From positions 1 through 44,980 of the forward strand of contig JASJCH010000005.1 of NCBI GenBank assembly GCA_030066075.1: a stretch of 44,980 nt of DNA, written 5' to 3'. The notes beneath the pieces were generated by a model. That model did not search any database. It saw nothing but the letters and a program-made list of their open reading frames with translations, and was not told the origin of the DNA. Below are positions 1 to 8,426 of this stretch, in pieces (the stretch's first letter is position 1; each line of letters begins with the position of its first letter). The stretch comes from Woeseiaceae bacterium (lineage in GTDB: Bacteria; Pseudomonadota; Gammaproteobacteria; Steroidobacterales; Woeseiaceae). The translations under genes and the position numbers were made by a program.

Positions 1-76
1 GCAATCGTACACGACCTGACCGAGCAGGCCGCCATTGCCGACGCGGCTGAGTTATGGCGAGCCATCGTGGCCCACA

Positions 77-105
77 TTGACAGCGCTGTCAAACGTTGCT
101 ACAAG
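77..105 (+). promoter_or_regulatory. Promoter with palindromic operator ahead of the GH16 gene
   Basis: TTGACA (77-82) is followed after 17 bases by TACAAG (100-105), a sigma-70-like pair. The perfect 14-bp palindrome TGACAGCGCTGTCA (78-91) overlaps the -35 box and spacer, the arrangement expected of a repressor site. The same palindrome with the same geometry occurs at 2201-2214 ahead of the TonB-dependent receptor. LacI-family regulators commonly bind even palindromes with a central CG of this kind; that family assignment is inference, and no regulator gene lies in the window. A start near base 112 would leave only a very short leader before the GH16 ATG. I see no supportable gene in bases 1-76. 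Confidence 0.6.
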
Positions 106-118
106 GCCCGCTGCGAAC

Positions 119-1063
119 ATGCCGACCGTAATGACAACCCAACATATTTCTCTTGTAGCGCTGATGACAGCGCTGCTGGCCGCCTGCAGTGGCGGCGGCA
201 GCGGTGGTTCAGGTGGCGACGATCCGCCGCCACCACCACCGCCGGCGCCCAGCGACAACGTCAACATCGGCAGCCCGACGCTGGTGACTGCCGACAACGC
301 CGCGATAGCGCCGGGCGACGCGCTGACACTGGTCTGGAGCGACGAGTTCGACGCGGTGCAGCTCGACCCCGAGAGCTGGTTCTTCGAGGAGGGTGACGGA
401 TCCCAGTACGGCATTCCGGGCTGGGGCAACAACGAACTGCAGTGGTACTTGCCGAACAGCGCGCAACTAGAGAGCGGCAACCTCGTGATCACGGCCCGCA
501 ACGAGGCGTCGAACGGCAAGGACTACACGTCGGCACGCATCAACACGCGCGATCGTTTTGCAATGCGCTACGGCCGAATCGAAGCGCGCATCCGCTTGCC
601 GGCGGGCCAGGGTATCTGGCCGGCATTCTGGATGTTGCCGCAGGACAACGTCTACGGCGGCTGGGCGGCATCCGGCGAAATAGACATCATGGAAGCCGTC
701 AATCTCGGCGTCGCAGGCAACAACACGATTCATGGGACGATTCATTATGGCGGCGCGTGGCCCGCGAACGTCTATTCCGGCGACGGGTACCTGGTGGCCA
801 CGGACGCAGCCGCTGGTTTCCATGTCTATGCGATCGAGTGGGATCCGACCGAGATTCGCTGGTATGTCGACGACACGCTGTACGCGATGCAAAACGCCTG
901 GTCGACGACGGGTGCGGCTTTCCCGGCGCCTTTCGACCAGCATTTCTACATTCTCCTGAACGTGGCCGTTGGCGGTAACTGGCCTGGCGCACCGGATGCG
1001 ACGACCGTTTTTCCGGTGACGATGGAAATCGATTACGTCAGGGTCTACAGCGGCGAGCCCTGA
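119..1063 (+). CDS. GH16 family endo-beta-1,3-glucanase (laminarinase-type) lipoprotein
   Basis: This is a secreted glycoside hydrolase of family 16 that probably cuts beta-1,3-glucans such as laminarin outside the cell. From the ATG at 119 (314 aa) it has a hydrophobic leader ending in a LLAAC lipobox, a Gly/Ser/Pro-rich linker, then one GH16 domain to the C-terminus. The catalytic signature GEIDIME is present, with Glu187, Asp189 and Glu192. The aromatic motifs WPAFWMLP and the C-terminal IDYVRVY strand are typical of the family. An in-frame TTG at 35 lies ahead of the operator and is unlikely to be used; ATG 131 is a second candidate start. No strong ribosome-binding site is seen, and the predicted transcript start is close, so translation may be nearly leaderless. 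The exact glucan is inferred from family and neighbours. Confidence 0.88.
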   Translation: MPTVMTTQHISLVALMTALLAACSGGGSGGSGGDDPPPPPPPAPSDNVNIGSPTLVTADNAAIAPGDALTLVWSDEFDAVQLDPESWFFEEGDGSQYGIPGWGNNELQWYLPNSAQLESGNLVITARNEASNGKDYTSARINTRDRFAMRYGRIEARIRLPAGQGIWPAFWMLPQDNVYGGWAASGEIDIMEAVNLGVAGNNTIHGTIHYGGAWPANVYSGDGYLVATDAAAGFHVYAIEWDPTEIRWYVDDTLYAMQNAWSTTGAAFPAPFDQHFYILLNVAVGGNWPGAPDATTVFPVTMEIDYVRVYSGEP

Positions 1064-1077
1064 CAGTCCGAAAATAC

Positions 1078-2145
1078 CTAACCGATGCTTTCGGCCACGG
1101 CCACGGTGCGCGCAACGAGGTCGCCGAGCGGCAATTCGGATTCGCCCGCGAGGCTCACGCCCACGCGCTCGCTCCAGGGCGCGGTCCAATGATCGGGAAT
1201 CGGTTGCCCGGTGAGGCCGAACAGGCCGCCAACGGTCGCGCCGTTGCAATCCGTGTCCCAACCGGCCGCGACGGCGTCACCGACGGCCGTGCTGAAGTCA
1301 GCGCCGGCGGATAACAGCGCCCACACGACCAGCGCGAGGTTATTTAAGGTGTGTACCGGCGACAGCTCGGCATATTTCTCGTGCAGCGTGTCGACGGCAT
1401 CATCGCGCCCGGCGATATCGCGGCCGAAGCAGACGGCGGCCGCAGCCCCGCTCTCTGCCGGAATCTGCTCGAGCGCCGCGTCGATTGCGGCGTGCAGGGT
1501 CGGGCTGGCCGGTATGGCTGCGGCAAGCGCCGCGACAAACTGCGCCCCGTAGACGCCGTCGCCCCGATGGGACAGTGAGGCATCACGGGCTGCGAGCTCG
1601 GCCGCGAGGGCAGGGCGCCCGGGGCATACCCAGCCGTACAGGTCGGCGCGAATCTGCGCGCCGATCCAGTCGTTGTATTCGTTGTCAGAACAGAGGCTTA
1701 GGTCGAATCCGGCTGCGTCTCCATTGACGAACTCATCGTTCATGTTGGCAAGCAACGTCGCGTAGGCGGCGCGCTCCGCGGTCCAGGTTGTACCTGCAGG
1801 CAGCCGCCGCAGCCATGCGCGGGCCACGTCGGCGACATCGAAGCCGGCGCCGTGCTCCTCGAGGAGCAGCAGAGCGAGGACCGTGTAGTTAATGTCGTCG
1901 TCGGGCTCCGCGCGCACGATGTGGTCGCGGCAGCAGGCGCGCCCGAGCTGTTCTACCGTCGACCCTCTCTCCAGCGGCACGTAGTCGCGCAGCGGGAGCG
2001 CGCCCGCGGCTCCAAGATAGGCGTTCAATCCACCACGGCCCTGCTGGAATGACAGGACTTCCAGCGGTTTTCCCAGGATGCAGCCGGATATCCGCCCCTG
2101 CCACGCAGCGCGAATCCTCGCCGGATCGGCACTCACAGCTCTCAA
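1078..2145 (-). CDS. ADP-ribosylglycohydrolase (DraG/ARH) family protein
   Basis: This 355-aa all-helical protein belongs to the ADP-ribosylglycohydrolase family, dinuclear-metal enzymes that remove ADP-ribose from proteins or small molecules. Early GCILGKPLE matches the family start, an acidic DDD cluster (82-84) fits the first metal site, and WDTDCNGAT (296-304; Asp297, Asp299) fits the second. The start is a TTG at 2145, preceded by GGAGGG about six bases away; a GTG at 2136 is possible but worse spaced. There is no signal peptide, so it is cytoplasmic. It lies convergent to the GH16 gene (14 bases apart) and divergent from the receptor, sharing the operator-bearing region 2146-2369. Its substrate is unknown. 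In a glucan locus it could act on a sugar or nucleotide-sugar glycoside rather than on ADP-ribosylated protein; that is speculation. Confidence 0.8.
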   Translation of the reverse strand: MRAVSADPARIRAAWQGRISGCILGKPLEVLSFQQGRGGLNAYLGAAGALPLRDYVPLERGSTVEQLGRACCRDHIVRAEPDDDINYTVLALLLLEEHGAGFDVADVARAWLRRLPAGTTWTAERAAYATLLANMNDEFVNGDAAGFDLSLCSDNEYNDWIGAQIRADLYGWVCPGRPALAAELAARDASLSHRGDGVYGAQFVAALAAAIPASPTLHAAIDAALEQIPAESGAAAAVCFGRDIAGRDDAVDTLHEKYAELSPVHTLNNLALVVWALLSAGADFSTAVGDAVAAGWDTDCNGATVGGLFGLTGQPIPDHWTAPWSERVGVSLAGESELPLGDLVARTVAVAESIG

Positions 2146-2160
2146 ACGCCACCCTCCACA

Positions 2161-2183
2161 GGTACAGACAGCGGTGCTGTACC
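2161..2183. promoter_or_regulatory. Inverted repeat between the divergent ADP-ribosylglycohydrolase and receptor genes
   Basis: GGTACAG (2161-2167) and CTGTACC (2177-2183) are perfect 7-bp inverted arms around a 9-base centre, followed on the plus strand by a T-rich run. The inner bases (GACAGCGGTGCTGT) partly resemble the nearby TGACAGCGCTGTCA operator. It sits just upstream of the TTG start at 2145. It could be a second, degenerate operator or a leader hairpin; with no plus-strand gene upstream, it is not an obvious terminator. Confidence 0.4.
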
Positions 2184-2199
2184 TTTTTTATTGATTTAG

Positions 2200-2228
2200 T
2201 TGACAGCGCTGTCAGTGTTTATTATACA
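2200..2228 (+). promoter_or_regulatory. Promoter with palindromic operator ahead of the TonB-dependent receptor
   Basis: TTGACA (2200-2205) is spaced 17 bases from TATACA (2223-2228). The perfect palindrome TGACAGCGCTGTCA (2201-2214) covers the -35 box and part of the spacer. Both the palindrome and its placement are the same as in the promoter at 77-105, which argues that one repressor controls both genes. The leader to the receptor ATG is about 110-135 bases. Confidence 0.65.
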
Positions 2229-2369
2229 TGCCATAAGAAAAGCAGTTTACGAATAACTTCAGAGCCGTGGGGGTTCTGCTTATCTAATTCAACAACACGC
2301 GGGTTGCCGGACAGCTAGGCCGGAGAACCGCGGTACATGTTTGTATTCAAAGCCCGGGGGACTTCAGGC

Positions 2370-5360
2370 ATGCAAGATTCGTCATTTTCCAGGAAACCGC
2401 TCGCTGTAGCTGTAGCCGTCGCGGTAGGTACTAGCCTCTCGGCGCCTGCGGTGTCCGTCGCCCAGGAAGGCGAAGTCATCGAGGAGATCGTCACTACAGG
2501 TATCCGCAGCAGCTTGACGCGGTCAATGGACGTGAAGCGCGCCTCGAGGGGCGTTGTAGACGCCATTTCCGCGGAAGACATCGGTAAGTTCCCCGACGCA
2601 AACCTCGCGGAGTCCCTGCAGCGCATCACGGGCGTCTCGATCGACCGCCAGCGCGGTGAGGGCAGCCAGGTGACGGTGCGAGGATTCGGGCCGGAGTTCA
2701 ACCTGGTCACGATCAACGGCCGCCAGATGCCGACGCATAATGGCGTCAACCGCTCCTTCGATTTTGCCGACCTCGCCTCGGAAGGCGTAGCCGGCGTGCA
2801 GGTTTATAAGACGGGCCGGGCCGACGTACCGTCGGGCGGTATCGGTTCCACCATCAACATCCTGACGCCGGAGCCGCTCAAGGGTGAGCCGACCCTGAGT
2901 CTCGCCGGTAAGGCGGTCGCGGATACGTCGACCCGCACCGGCGACACGGTTACGCCGGAAGTCTCCGGTATTTACCTGGGCCGCTTCGCTGACGACACGG
3001 TCGGCGTCGCCATCACGGCCAGCCACCAGGTTCGGAACAACGGTGTGAACACGGCGCAGGTCAATGGCTGGTTCACGCGCCCGGGCGATGACGTGCTTCC
3101 GGATGGCTCAGTCGACGTCAGGGTCCCGAATGATGAAAACCAGATCAACCGGCCGACGTCACCGGACGAGAACTACTCGATTCCGCAGTCGGTGGCCTAC
3201 AACATGGCTGAATTCGAAACGGAAAGGACCAATGCCCAGGTCGTGCTGCAATGGGCGCCGACCGAAGACGTTACGGCTACCGTGGATTACATCCGCTCCG
3301 AGTTTGACCTGGATCGCACCTACAGCGATCTTTCCGCGTGGTTCTCCAACACGGCGGCCCTGTCGCAGGCCAGCGAATGGGACGGCCGCGCTATTTCTAC
3401 CCCGATCATCTACACCGAGACCAACGACAATAACGATTTCGCCATGGGCACCGGTTCGGATGGCGGCAAGAACGAGAACGAATCCGTCGGTTTCAACCTG
3501 GAGTGGTGGGTCACCGACCAGCTGATGCTCGAGTTCGACTACCATGATTCGTCCGCCGAATCAGGGGCGAACAACCCCAACGGCACGAGCTCGCTGATCA
3601 CCATGGCTACCTTCAACAAGGTCGGCCAGAGCTTCATCACGGGCTATGACATGCCTATCTTCTCCAACGACCTTAATTCCGGCGGGGAAACAGACCGGCC
3701 GCTGTACAGGGATGACATGATCCTCACCGGCAGCGTGTTCGGCAATGAGGCGTCCAGAATGGACCTGGAACAGGCCAAGATCGCCGGCTCCTTCGAGTTC
3801 TCTGACGAGGCCAACATCGATTTCGGCGTGCAGACGACCGAAGTCTCCAACCGCTCGGTGGAGTCCTTTGTGCAGTTGGATAACTGGGGTGGCATCGGTA
3901 ATCCCGGGGACATCTCCGATATCCTGGTGCGTTCCACCATCAAGAACCAGTTCGACGAGCTCTCGGGCAACAATCATCCCGAACTGCAGAGGGAGTTCTT
4001 CTCGGCATCGCTGTCTGACCTGCAGGCCGCCGGCGAGGCGTATTACGCCAACAATGGTATTGAATACGCCGAAGTCGGCGATTGCGGCACCGGCTATTGC
4101 GCATCGACCGACTGGGAGAATGACCTGCGGACCACCGAGGAGTCCACGGCTGTCTATTTCCAGTTCAACTGGGCTGGCGACCTCGGTAACTTCCCGGCCA
4201 GTTTCCGCCTGGGAGTTCGCTACGAGGAGACCGATGTGCGCTCCGCCGCGCTCAACACGACCTACGACAGCTCGTCATGGGTCGGCGCCGGTAATGAGCT
4301 GAATATCGTCGCGGCGCAGGATCAGGACGGTAACGACATCAAGAGCTTCACGGATGTCAGCGGTGACTATGACGTTACGCTGCCCAACATCGATTTCGAT
4401 ATCGAACCCTGGGAGGATATTGTCCTGCGGGCGTCGTTCAGCGAAACCATCACCCGCCCCAACTACGAACAGATCAAGGGCGGCCTGACCCCCAGCGGCA
4501 CCCAGTTCTTCCCGAACACGAGGCCGCAGGCATCGGCGGGTAACCCGGGCCTTACTCCCATCCAGTCGCAGAACATCGACCTGTCGTTCGAGTGGTACTA
4601 CGCCGGCGGCAGTTATCTGTCGGTTGGCTACTTCGAGAAGGACGTAAGGGACTTCATCGCCGACGGTCGCGGATCCGGCACCGTTTTCGAGATTCCCAAC
4701 ATCATCGGCGGTGACCTGTGGAACCAGGCCGTTGCGGAAAGCGGCCTGGATCCGAATAACTACACGCAGGTCGGTCGGTACATCCTGGACAACTACCAGG
4801 ACAGTCCGCTGGTGGATGGCGAGACGATCATTAGCTCGCCGGATGATCCTTCCATCGTCTTTGACCTGAGCCAGCCGGTAAACCAGCGGAGTTCGAAGCT
4901 GGACGGTTGGGAGATCAACCTGCAGCACAACTTCGGTGACACCGGGTTCGGGTTCATTGTCAACGCAACCCTGGTTGATGGTGACCTGAAGTACGACCCC
5001 TTCAACTCGCTGGAAACCCAGTTCGTACTACCCGGTTTGAGTGATTCAGCTAACTTTATCGGCTTCTACGACGGCCAGGACCTGCAGGTTCGTCTCGCCT
5101 ATAACTGGCGTGACGCTTTCCTCGCCGGCGTTGGCCAGGGCCAGGGTACGACGACCAACCCGACCAATGTCGAAGAATACGGACAGTTGGACCTCAGCGT
5201 CACCTATTACTTCAACGACAGCCTCACGCTCTACTTCAACGGCCTGAACATCCTGAACGAGACCCGGCACGTCTACAGCCTGGTCGAAGAACAGGTGCTG
5301 CAGGCGGTTCAGACCGGTGAGCGCTGGGACATCGGGTTCCGCTATAACTTCGACTACTGA
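2370..5360 (+). CDS. TonB-dependent outer-membrane receptor, glycan-uptake type
   Basis: This is a large outer-membrane transporter that likely imports beta-glucan oligosaccharides using the TonB system. From ATG 2370 (996 aa) it has an N-terminal signal peptide rich in Ala/Val, a plug domain with GKFPDANLAESLQRI and VTVRGFGPEFN, and a long beta-barrel ending in the aromatic FRYNFDY strand. The SIDRQRGEGSQ and LVTINGRQMPT segments are typical of the Caulobacter/Xanthomonas class of TonB receptors (TIGR01782-like). ATG 2370 follows GGGGG by nine bases; an in-frame ATG at 2337 follows GGAG by eleven bases and would add eleven residues. The gene follows the operator at 2201-2214 and precedes the repeat lipoprotein, probably as one transcript. 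The substrate is inferred from the GH16 gene and the shared operator. Confidence 0.92.
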   Translation: MQDSSFSRKPLAVAVAVAVGTSLSAPAVSVAQEGEVIEEIVTTGIRSSLTRSMDVKRASRGVVDAISAEDIGKFPDANLAESLQRITGVSIDRQRGEGSQVTVRGFGPEFNLVTINGRQMPTHNGVNRSFDFADLASEGVAGVQVYKTGRADVPSGGIGSTINILTPEPLKGEPTLSLAGKAVADTSTRTGDTVTPEVSGIYLGRFADDTVGVAITASHQVRNNGVNTAQVNGWFTRPGDDVLPDGSVDVRVPNDENQINRPTSPDENYSIPQSVAYNMAEFETERTNAQVVLQWAPTEDVTATVDYIRSEFDLDRTYSDLSAWFSNTAALSQASEWDGRAISTPIIYTETNDNNDFAMGTGSDGGKNENESVGFNLEWWVTDQLMLEFDYHDSSAESGANNPNGTSSLITMATFNKVGQSFITGYDMPIFSNDLNSGGETDRPLYRDDMILTGSVFGNEASRMDLEQAKIAGSFEFSDEANIDFGVQTTEVSNRSVESFVQLDNWGGIGNPGDISDILVRSTIKNQFDELSGNNHPELQREFFSASLSDLQAAGEAYYANNGIEYAEVGDCGTGYCASTDWENDLRTTEESTAVYFQFNWAGDLGNFPASFRLGVRYEETDVRSAALNTTYDSSSWVGAGNELNIVAAQDQDGNDIKSFTDVSGDYDVTLPNIDFDIEPWEDIVLRASFSETITRPNYEQIKGGLTPSGTQFFPNTRPQASAGNPGLTPIQSQNIDLSFEWYYAGGSYLSVGYFEKDVRDFIADGRGSGTVFEIPNIIGGDLWNQAVAESGLDPNNYTQVGRYILDNYQDSPLVDGETIISSPDDPSIVFDLSQPVNQRSSKLDGWEINLQHNFGDTGFGFIVNATLVDGDLKYDPFNSLETQFVLPGLSDSANFIGFYDGQDLQVRLAYNWRDAFLAGVGQGQGTTTNPTNVEEYGQLDLSVTYYFNDSLTLYFNGLNILNETRHVYSLVEEQVLQAVQTGERWDIGFRYNFDY

Positions 5361-5441
5361 TCGGTCGGTTGATCACCGGTGGCTTTGACCAACATCCAGA
5401 TAAAAACCAGTCAAGGACAAAAGACTTTTTCGGGGGACGTA

Positions 5442-8348
5442 ATGCAACGGCAATTCTTCAACTCAGACCGCGGGCTTACTGGCAATATTGCCGGTCGCTT
5501 CGGCGCAGTCCTGGCCATGGCAGGCCTGCTTCTCCTGTCTGCGTGTGACACCAGCAACAAGGACATCACGCAGAATGCACCCGCGGAACCAAGCGGCCTG
5601 GACGGTATCCCGCCGACGCTGACGGTCGTCTCCATCAGGGAGAGCACCAAGTCAGCGAAGCCGGTTGGCACCGTCGAGCCGGGCAAAGTCACCCGTATCG
5701 ATATCACGGCCAGCGAGGCGCTGGCGGCGCCTGTCGTCTTTATCAACGGCGAGCCAGCCACCGTAAACGGCAAGGTAACCGGTTGGACGGCTACCCGCGA
5801 AATGACCATGGACGACCCCCTGGGCGAGGTCACCTTTACGATTGACTACCAGGACATCAGTGGCGAAGTCGGCCAAATGGTCAGCGACACCACGGACGGC
5901 AGCACGCTCGTTCTTTGCGTCGACGACTGTCCGGAACCCGTCAACCTGGCGGGTGACTGGCGCCTCGACACCGAGGGCGGCGCCGGCGTCGGCCCGGCCC
6001 CGGGGGACATTTCCTGGTGGAGCACCGACATCGACGGCGTTGTCGAAACCCGCGCATGCTGGTTTGACGATGTCTACCGCTTTGGCGCGGACGGCTCGTT
6101 CCTGAATATCCTGGGCGACGAGACCTGGCTCGAAGACTGGCAGGCCGGCGCGGAGCAGTGCGGTCCGCCGCTGGCGCCGCACGATGGCAGCGCCGCCGGC
6201 ACCTGGGTCTATGACGAAGGCGCAGGCACGCTCACGATCGGCGGCGTTGGCTCTTACATCGGCTTGCCAAGGACTGTGAACGGCGGGGAGCTTCCCAACG
6301 TTCCCGTGCCCGATTCCATCGTCTACGACGTGTTGTCGCTGGACGGCGATTCCCTGACGGTCACGATCGACGTCGGTGGAGGTTCCTGGTGGACCTACAA
6401 ACTCGCAAGACAGCCCTTATCACCGTTGGCCGGCAAGTGGCGACTCAACAAAGAGTCCGGCGCCGGCGTTGGCCCGAACGAAGGAGACATTTCCTGGTGG
6501 AGCACCGACATCGATGGTGTCGTAGAGACGCGCTCCTGCTGGTTCGACGATATCTACGAATTCGGTGCCGACGGTTCCTTCGCCAATATCCTGGGCGATG
6601 AGACCTGGCTCGAAACCTGGCAGGGCGTTCCTGCCGAGGCCTGTGGCGCCCCGGTTGCGCCGCATGATGGCAGCAACGGCGCCATCTACCAGTATGACGA
6701 GGACGCGAGCACGCTGAAGCTGACCGGTGTGGGCGCGCACATAGGCCTGCCCAGGACGGTTAACGGAGCAGAACTGGGGGCACCGGGAGAGGCGCCGGAA
6801 TCTGTCACCTATAACGTCACGGTGCTCGACGGTGACGACATGACGGTCACGATCGATGTGGGCACCGGCTGGTGGCAGTATCGACTGGAGCGCGTCTCCA
6901 ACTCGCCGGTCGTCGGCAAGTGGACGCTGGCTACCGAGGGCGGAGCCGGTGTCGGTCCGGCCGCCGGTGACACTTCCTGGTGGAGCACCGATATCGATGG
7001 CGTTGTCGAAGCACGCGCCTGCTGGTTCGACGATATCTACCACTTCGGCGGTGACGGCTCGTTCCAGAACTACCTGGGCGACGAAACCTGGCTCGAAGAC
7101 TGGCAGGCCGGGGCGGAGCAATGCGGCGCGCCGCTGGCACCGCACGATGGCAGCACCGCCGGCACCTGGGACTATGACGCAGACGGCGGCACGCTGACGC
7201 TCAACGGCCAGGGCCTGCACATAGGCCTCCCGCGGACCGTGAACGGCGGCGAGCTTCCGAACGTTCCGGTACCCGACTCGGTGACCTACGATGTGCTGTC
7301 GCAGGACGGTGATTCGCTGCAGGTCGCGATCGACGTCGGTGGCGGCACCTGGTGGACCTACACGCTGGCACGTGTCAATGACACAGCGGCCCTGGCGGGC
7401 AAGTGGCGGCTGGACACCGAGACTGGAGCGGGCGTTGGTCCTGCTGCAGGCGACACTTCCTGGTGGAGCACCGACATCGATGGTGTTGTCGAGGCACGCG
7501 CCTGCTGGTTCGACGACTTCGTCGAGTTCGGTCCGGACGGATCGTTCGCGAACGAGCAGGGTGACGAAACCTGGCTGGAAACCTGGCAGGGCGTAGGCGC
7601 TGAAAGCTGTGGTGCACCGGTTGCGCCGCACGACGGCAGTGCGCGGGCCATATTCGCGTACGACGACGCTGCTGGAACAATCACGGTGATAGGCACCGGC
7701 GCACACCTCGGCTTGCCGAGAACCGTGAACGGCGCTGACCTGACGACGCCGGCGGAAGCGCCCGATTCAGTCACCTATGACGTGCTGACCCTCGACGGCG
7801 ACAACATTACCGTCACTCTCGAGACGGCTCCTGGAAACTGGTGGACGTACAAGTATGTTCGCGTTTCCAACTCGCCGTGGGTGGGCAACTGGAAACTGGC
7901 CACTGAAGGCGGGGCCGGCGTTGGTCCCGCACCCGGGGACACCCAATGGTGGAGTACCGACATAGACGGCGTGGTCGAAGCACGCGCCTGCTGGTTCGAC
8001 GACGTATTCCACTTCGGAGCGGGCGGCAACTTCCAGAACTTCCAGGACGGTGAGACGTGGCTGGAAGACTGGCAGGCCGGGGCTGAGCAGTGCGGCGCGC
8101 CGCTGGCGCCGCACGATGGCAGCGCGCCTGGCGTGTGGCGCAATGACAATGCCGCGGGTACCCTCACGATCAGCGGCGTTGGTTCACACGTGGGCCTGCC
8201 GAGGACGGTGAACGGCGGTGAGCTTCCCAATGTTCCCGTACCCGAGTCCGTCATCTACGACGTGCTTAGCTTCGACCTCGGTACGACGGTGCTGACGATT
8301 GATGTTGGTGGCGGTAACTGGTGGACCTATACGCTCGAGAGAGAGTAG
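5442..8348 (+). CDS. Surface lipoprotein with five ~161-residue repeats, putative glycan-binding protein
   Basis: This 968-aa protein starts at ATG 5442, five bases after GGGGGA. A leader ending LLLLSAC predicts a lipoprotein. Residues ~45-165 form a single beta-rich Ig-like domain. Five tandem modules follow, starting at residues 169, 329, 490, 651 and 813. Each carries GAGVGP, WWSTDIDGVVE, C-WFDD, DETWLE-WQ, CG-P-APHDGS, GLPRTVNG and a final WW-Y/T strand. Conserved cysteines recur twice per module. The modules contain many Trp residues and no recognised catalytic signature, so glycan binding is more likely than catalysis. It lies 81 bases after the receptor and before a terminator. By position it may be the proteobacterial counterpart of a SusE/F- or SGBP-like binding protein; I know no assigned function for this module, so the role is inference. 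Confidence 0.75.
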   Translation: MQRQFFNSDRGLTGNIAGRFGAVLAMAGLLLLSACDTSNKDITQNAPAEPSGLDGIPPTLTVVSIRESTKSAKPVGTVEPGKVTRIDITASEALAAPVVFINGEPATVNGKVTGWTATREMTMDDPLGEVTFTIDYQDISGEVGQMVSDTTDGSTLVLCVDDCPEPVNLAGDWRLDTEGGAGVGPAPGDISWWSTDIDGVVETRACWFDDVYRFGADGSFLNILGDETWLEDWQAGAEQCGPPLAPHDGSAAGTWVYDEGAGTLTIGGVGSYIGLPRTVNGGELPNVPVPDSIVYDVLSLDGDSLTVTIDVGGGSWWTYKLARQPLSPLAGKWRLNKESGAGVGPNEGDISWWSTDIDGVVETRSCWFDDIYEFGADGSFANILGDETWLETWQGVPAEACGAPVAPHDGSNGAIYQYDEDASTLKLTGVGAHIGLPRTVNGAELGAPGEAPESVTYNVTVLDGDDMTVTIDVGTGWWQYRLERVSNSPVVGKWTLATEGGAGVGPAAGDTSWWSTDIDGVVEARACWFDDIYHFGGDGSFQNYLGDETWLEDWQAGAEQCGAPLAPHDGSTAGTWDYDADGGTLTLNGQGLHIGLPRTVNGGELPNVPVPDSVTYDVLSQDGDSLQVAIDVGGGTWWTYTLARVNDTAALAGKWRLDTETGAGVGPAAGDTSWWSTDIDGVVEARACWFDDFVEFGPDGSFANEQGDETWLETWQGVGAESCGAPVAPHDGSARAIFAYDDAAGTITVIGTGAHLGLPRTVNGADLTTPAEAPDSVTYDVLTLDGDNITVTLETAPGNWWTYKYVRVSNSPWVGNWKLATEGGAGVGPAPGDTQWWSTDIDGVVEARACWFDDVFHFGAGGNFQNFQDGETWLEDWQAGAEQCGAPLAPHDGSAPGVWRNDNAAGTLTISGVGSHVGLPRTVNGGELPNVPVPESVIYDVLSFDLGTTVLTIDVGGGNWWTYTLERE
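5946..8345 (+). repeat. Five-unit in-frame tandem repeat, 480-486 bp units
   Basis: Unit starts aligned on the L/V-x-G-K/N/D-W residue are 5946, 6426, 6909, 7392 and 7878, giving lengths of 480, 483, 483, 486 and 468 bases. Units 1, 3 and 5 share LEDWQAGAEQCG and GGELPNVPVP; units 2 and 4 share LETWQGV and APGEAPES/TPAEAPDS-like segments. The order is therefore A-B-A-B-A, pointing to duplication of an A-B pair rather than of single units. Confidence 0.9.
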
Positions 8349-8376
8349 CCAGACCCAAACCTGAAGCAAAACGAAA

Positions 8377-8407
8377 ATACCCGCAGCTTGCTGCGGGTAT
8401 TTTTTTG
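8377..8407 (+). terminator. Rho-independent terminator after the repeat lipoprotein gene
   Basis: A perfect 10-bp stem, ATACCCGCAG (8377-8386) with CTGCGGGTAT (8391-8400), has a four-base loop and is followed by a run of T to 8406. It lies 28 bases after the stop codon and closes the receptor-lipoprotein transcript. The A-rich left flank means it may also act for the opposing gene ending at 8427. Confidence 0.93.
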
Positions 8408-8426
8408 GTTGGCCATCAGCCCGAGC

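Noticed and set aside
165-178. TGACAGCGCTGCTG, resembling the glucan-locus operator
   Set aside because: Only one half matches, and it lies inside the GH16 lipoprotein leader coding sequence; likely chance.
1-396. Plus-strand frame open from the left edge through base 396
   Set aside because: It would overlap the GH16 gene by almost 280 bases, turns Arg-rich, and contains the operator; not a credible gene tail.
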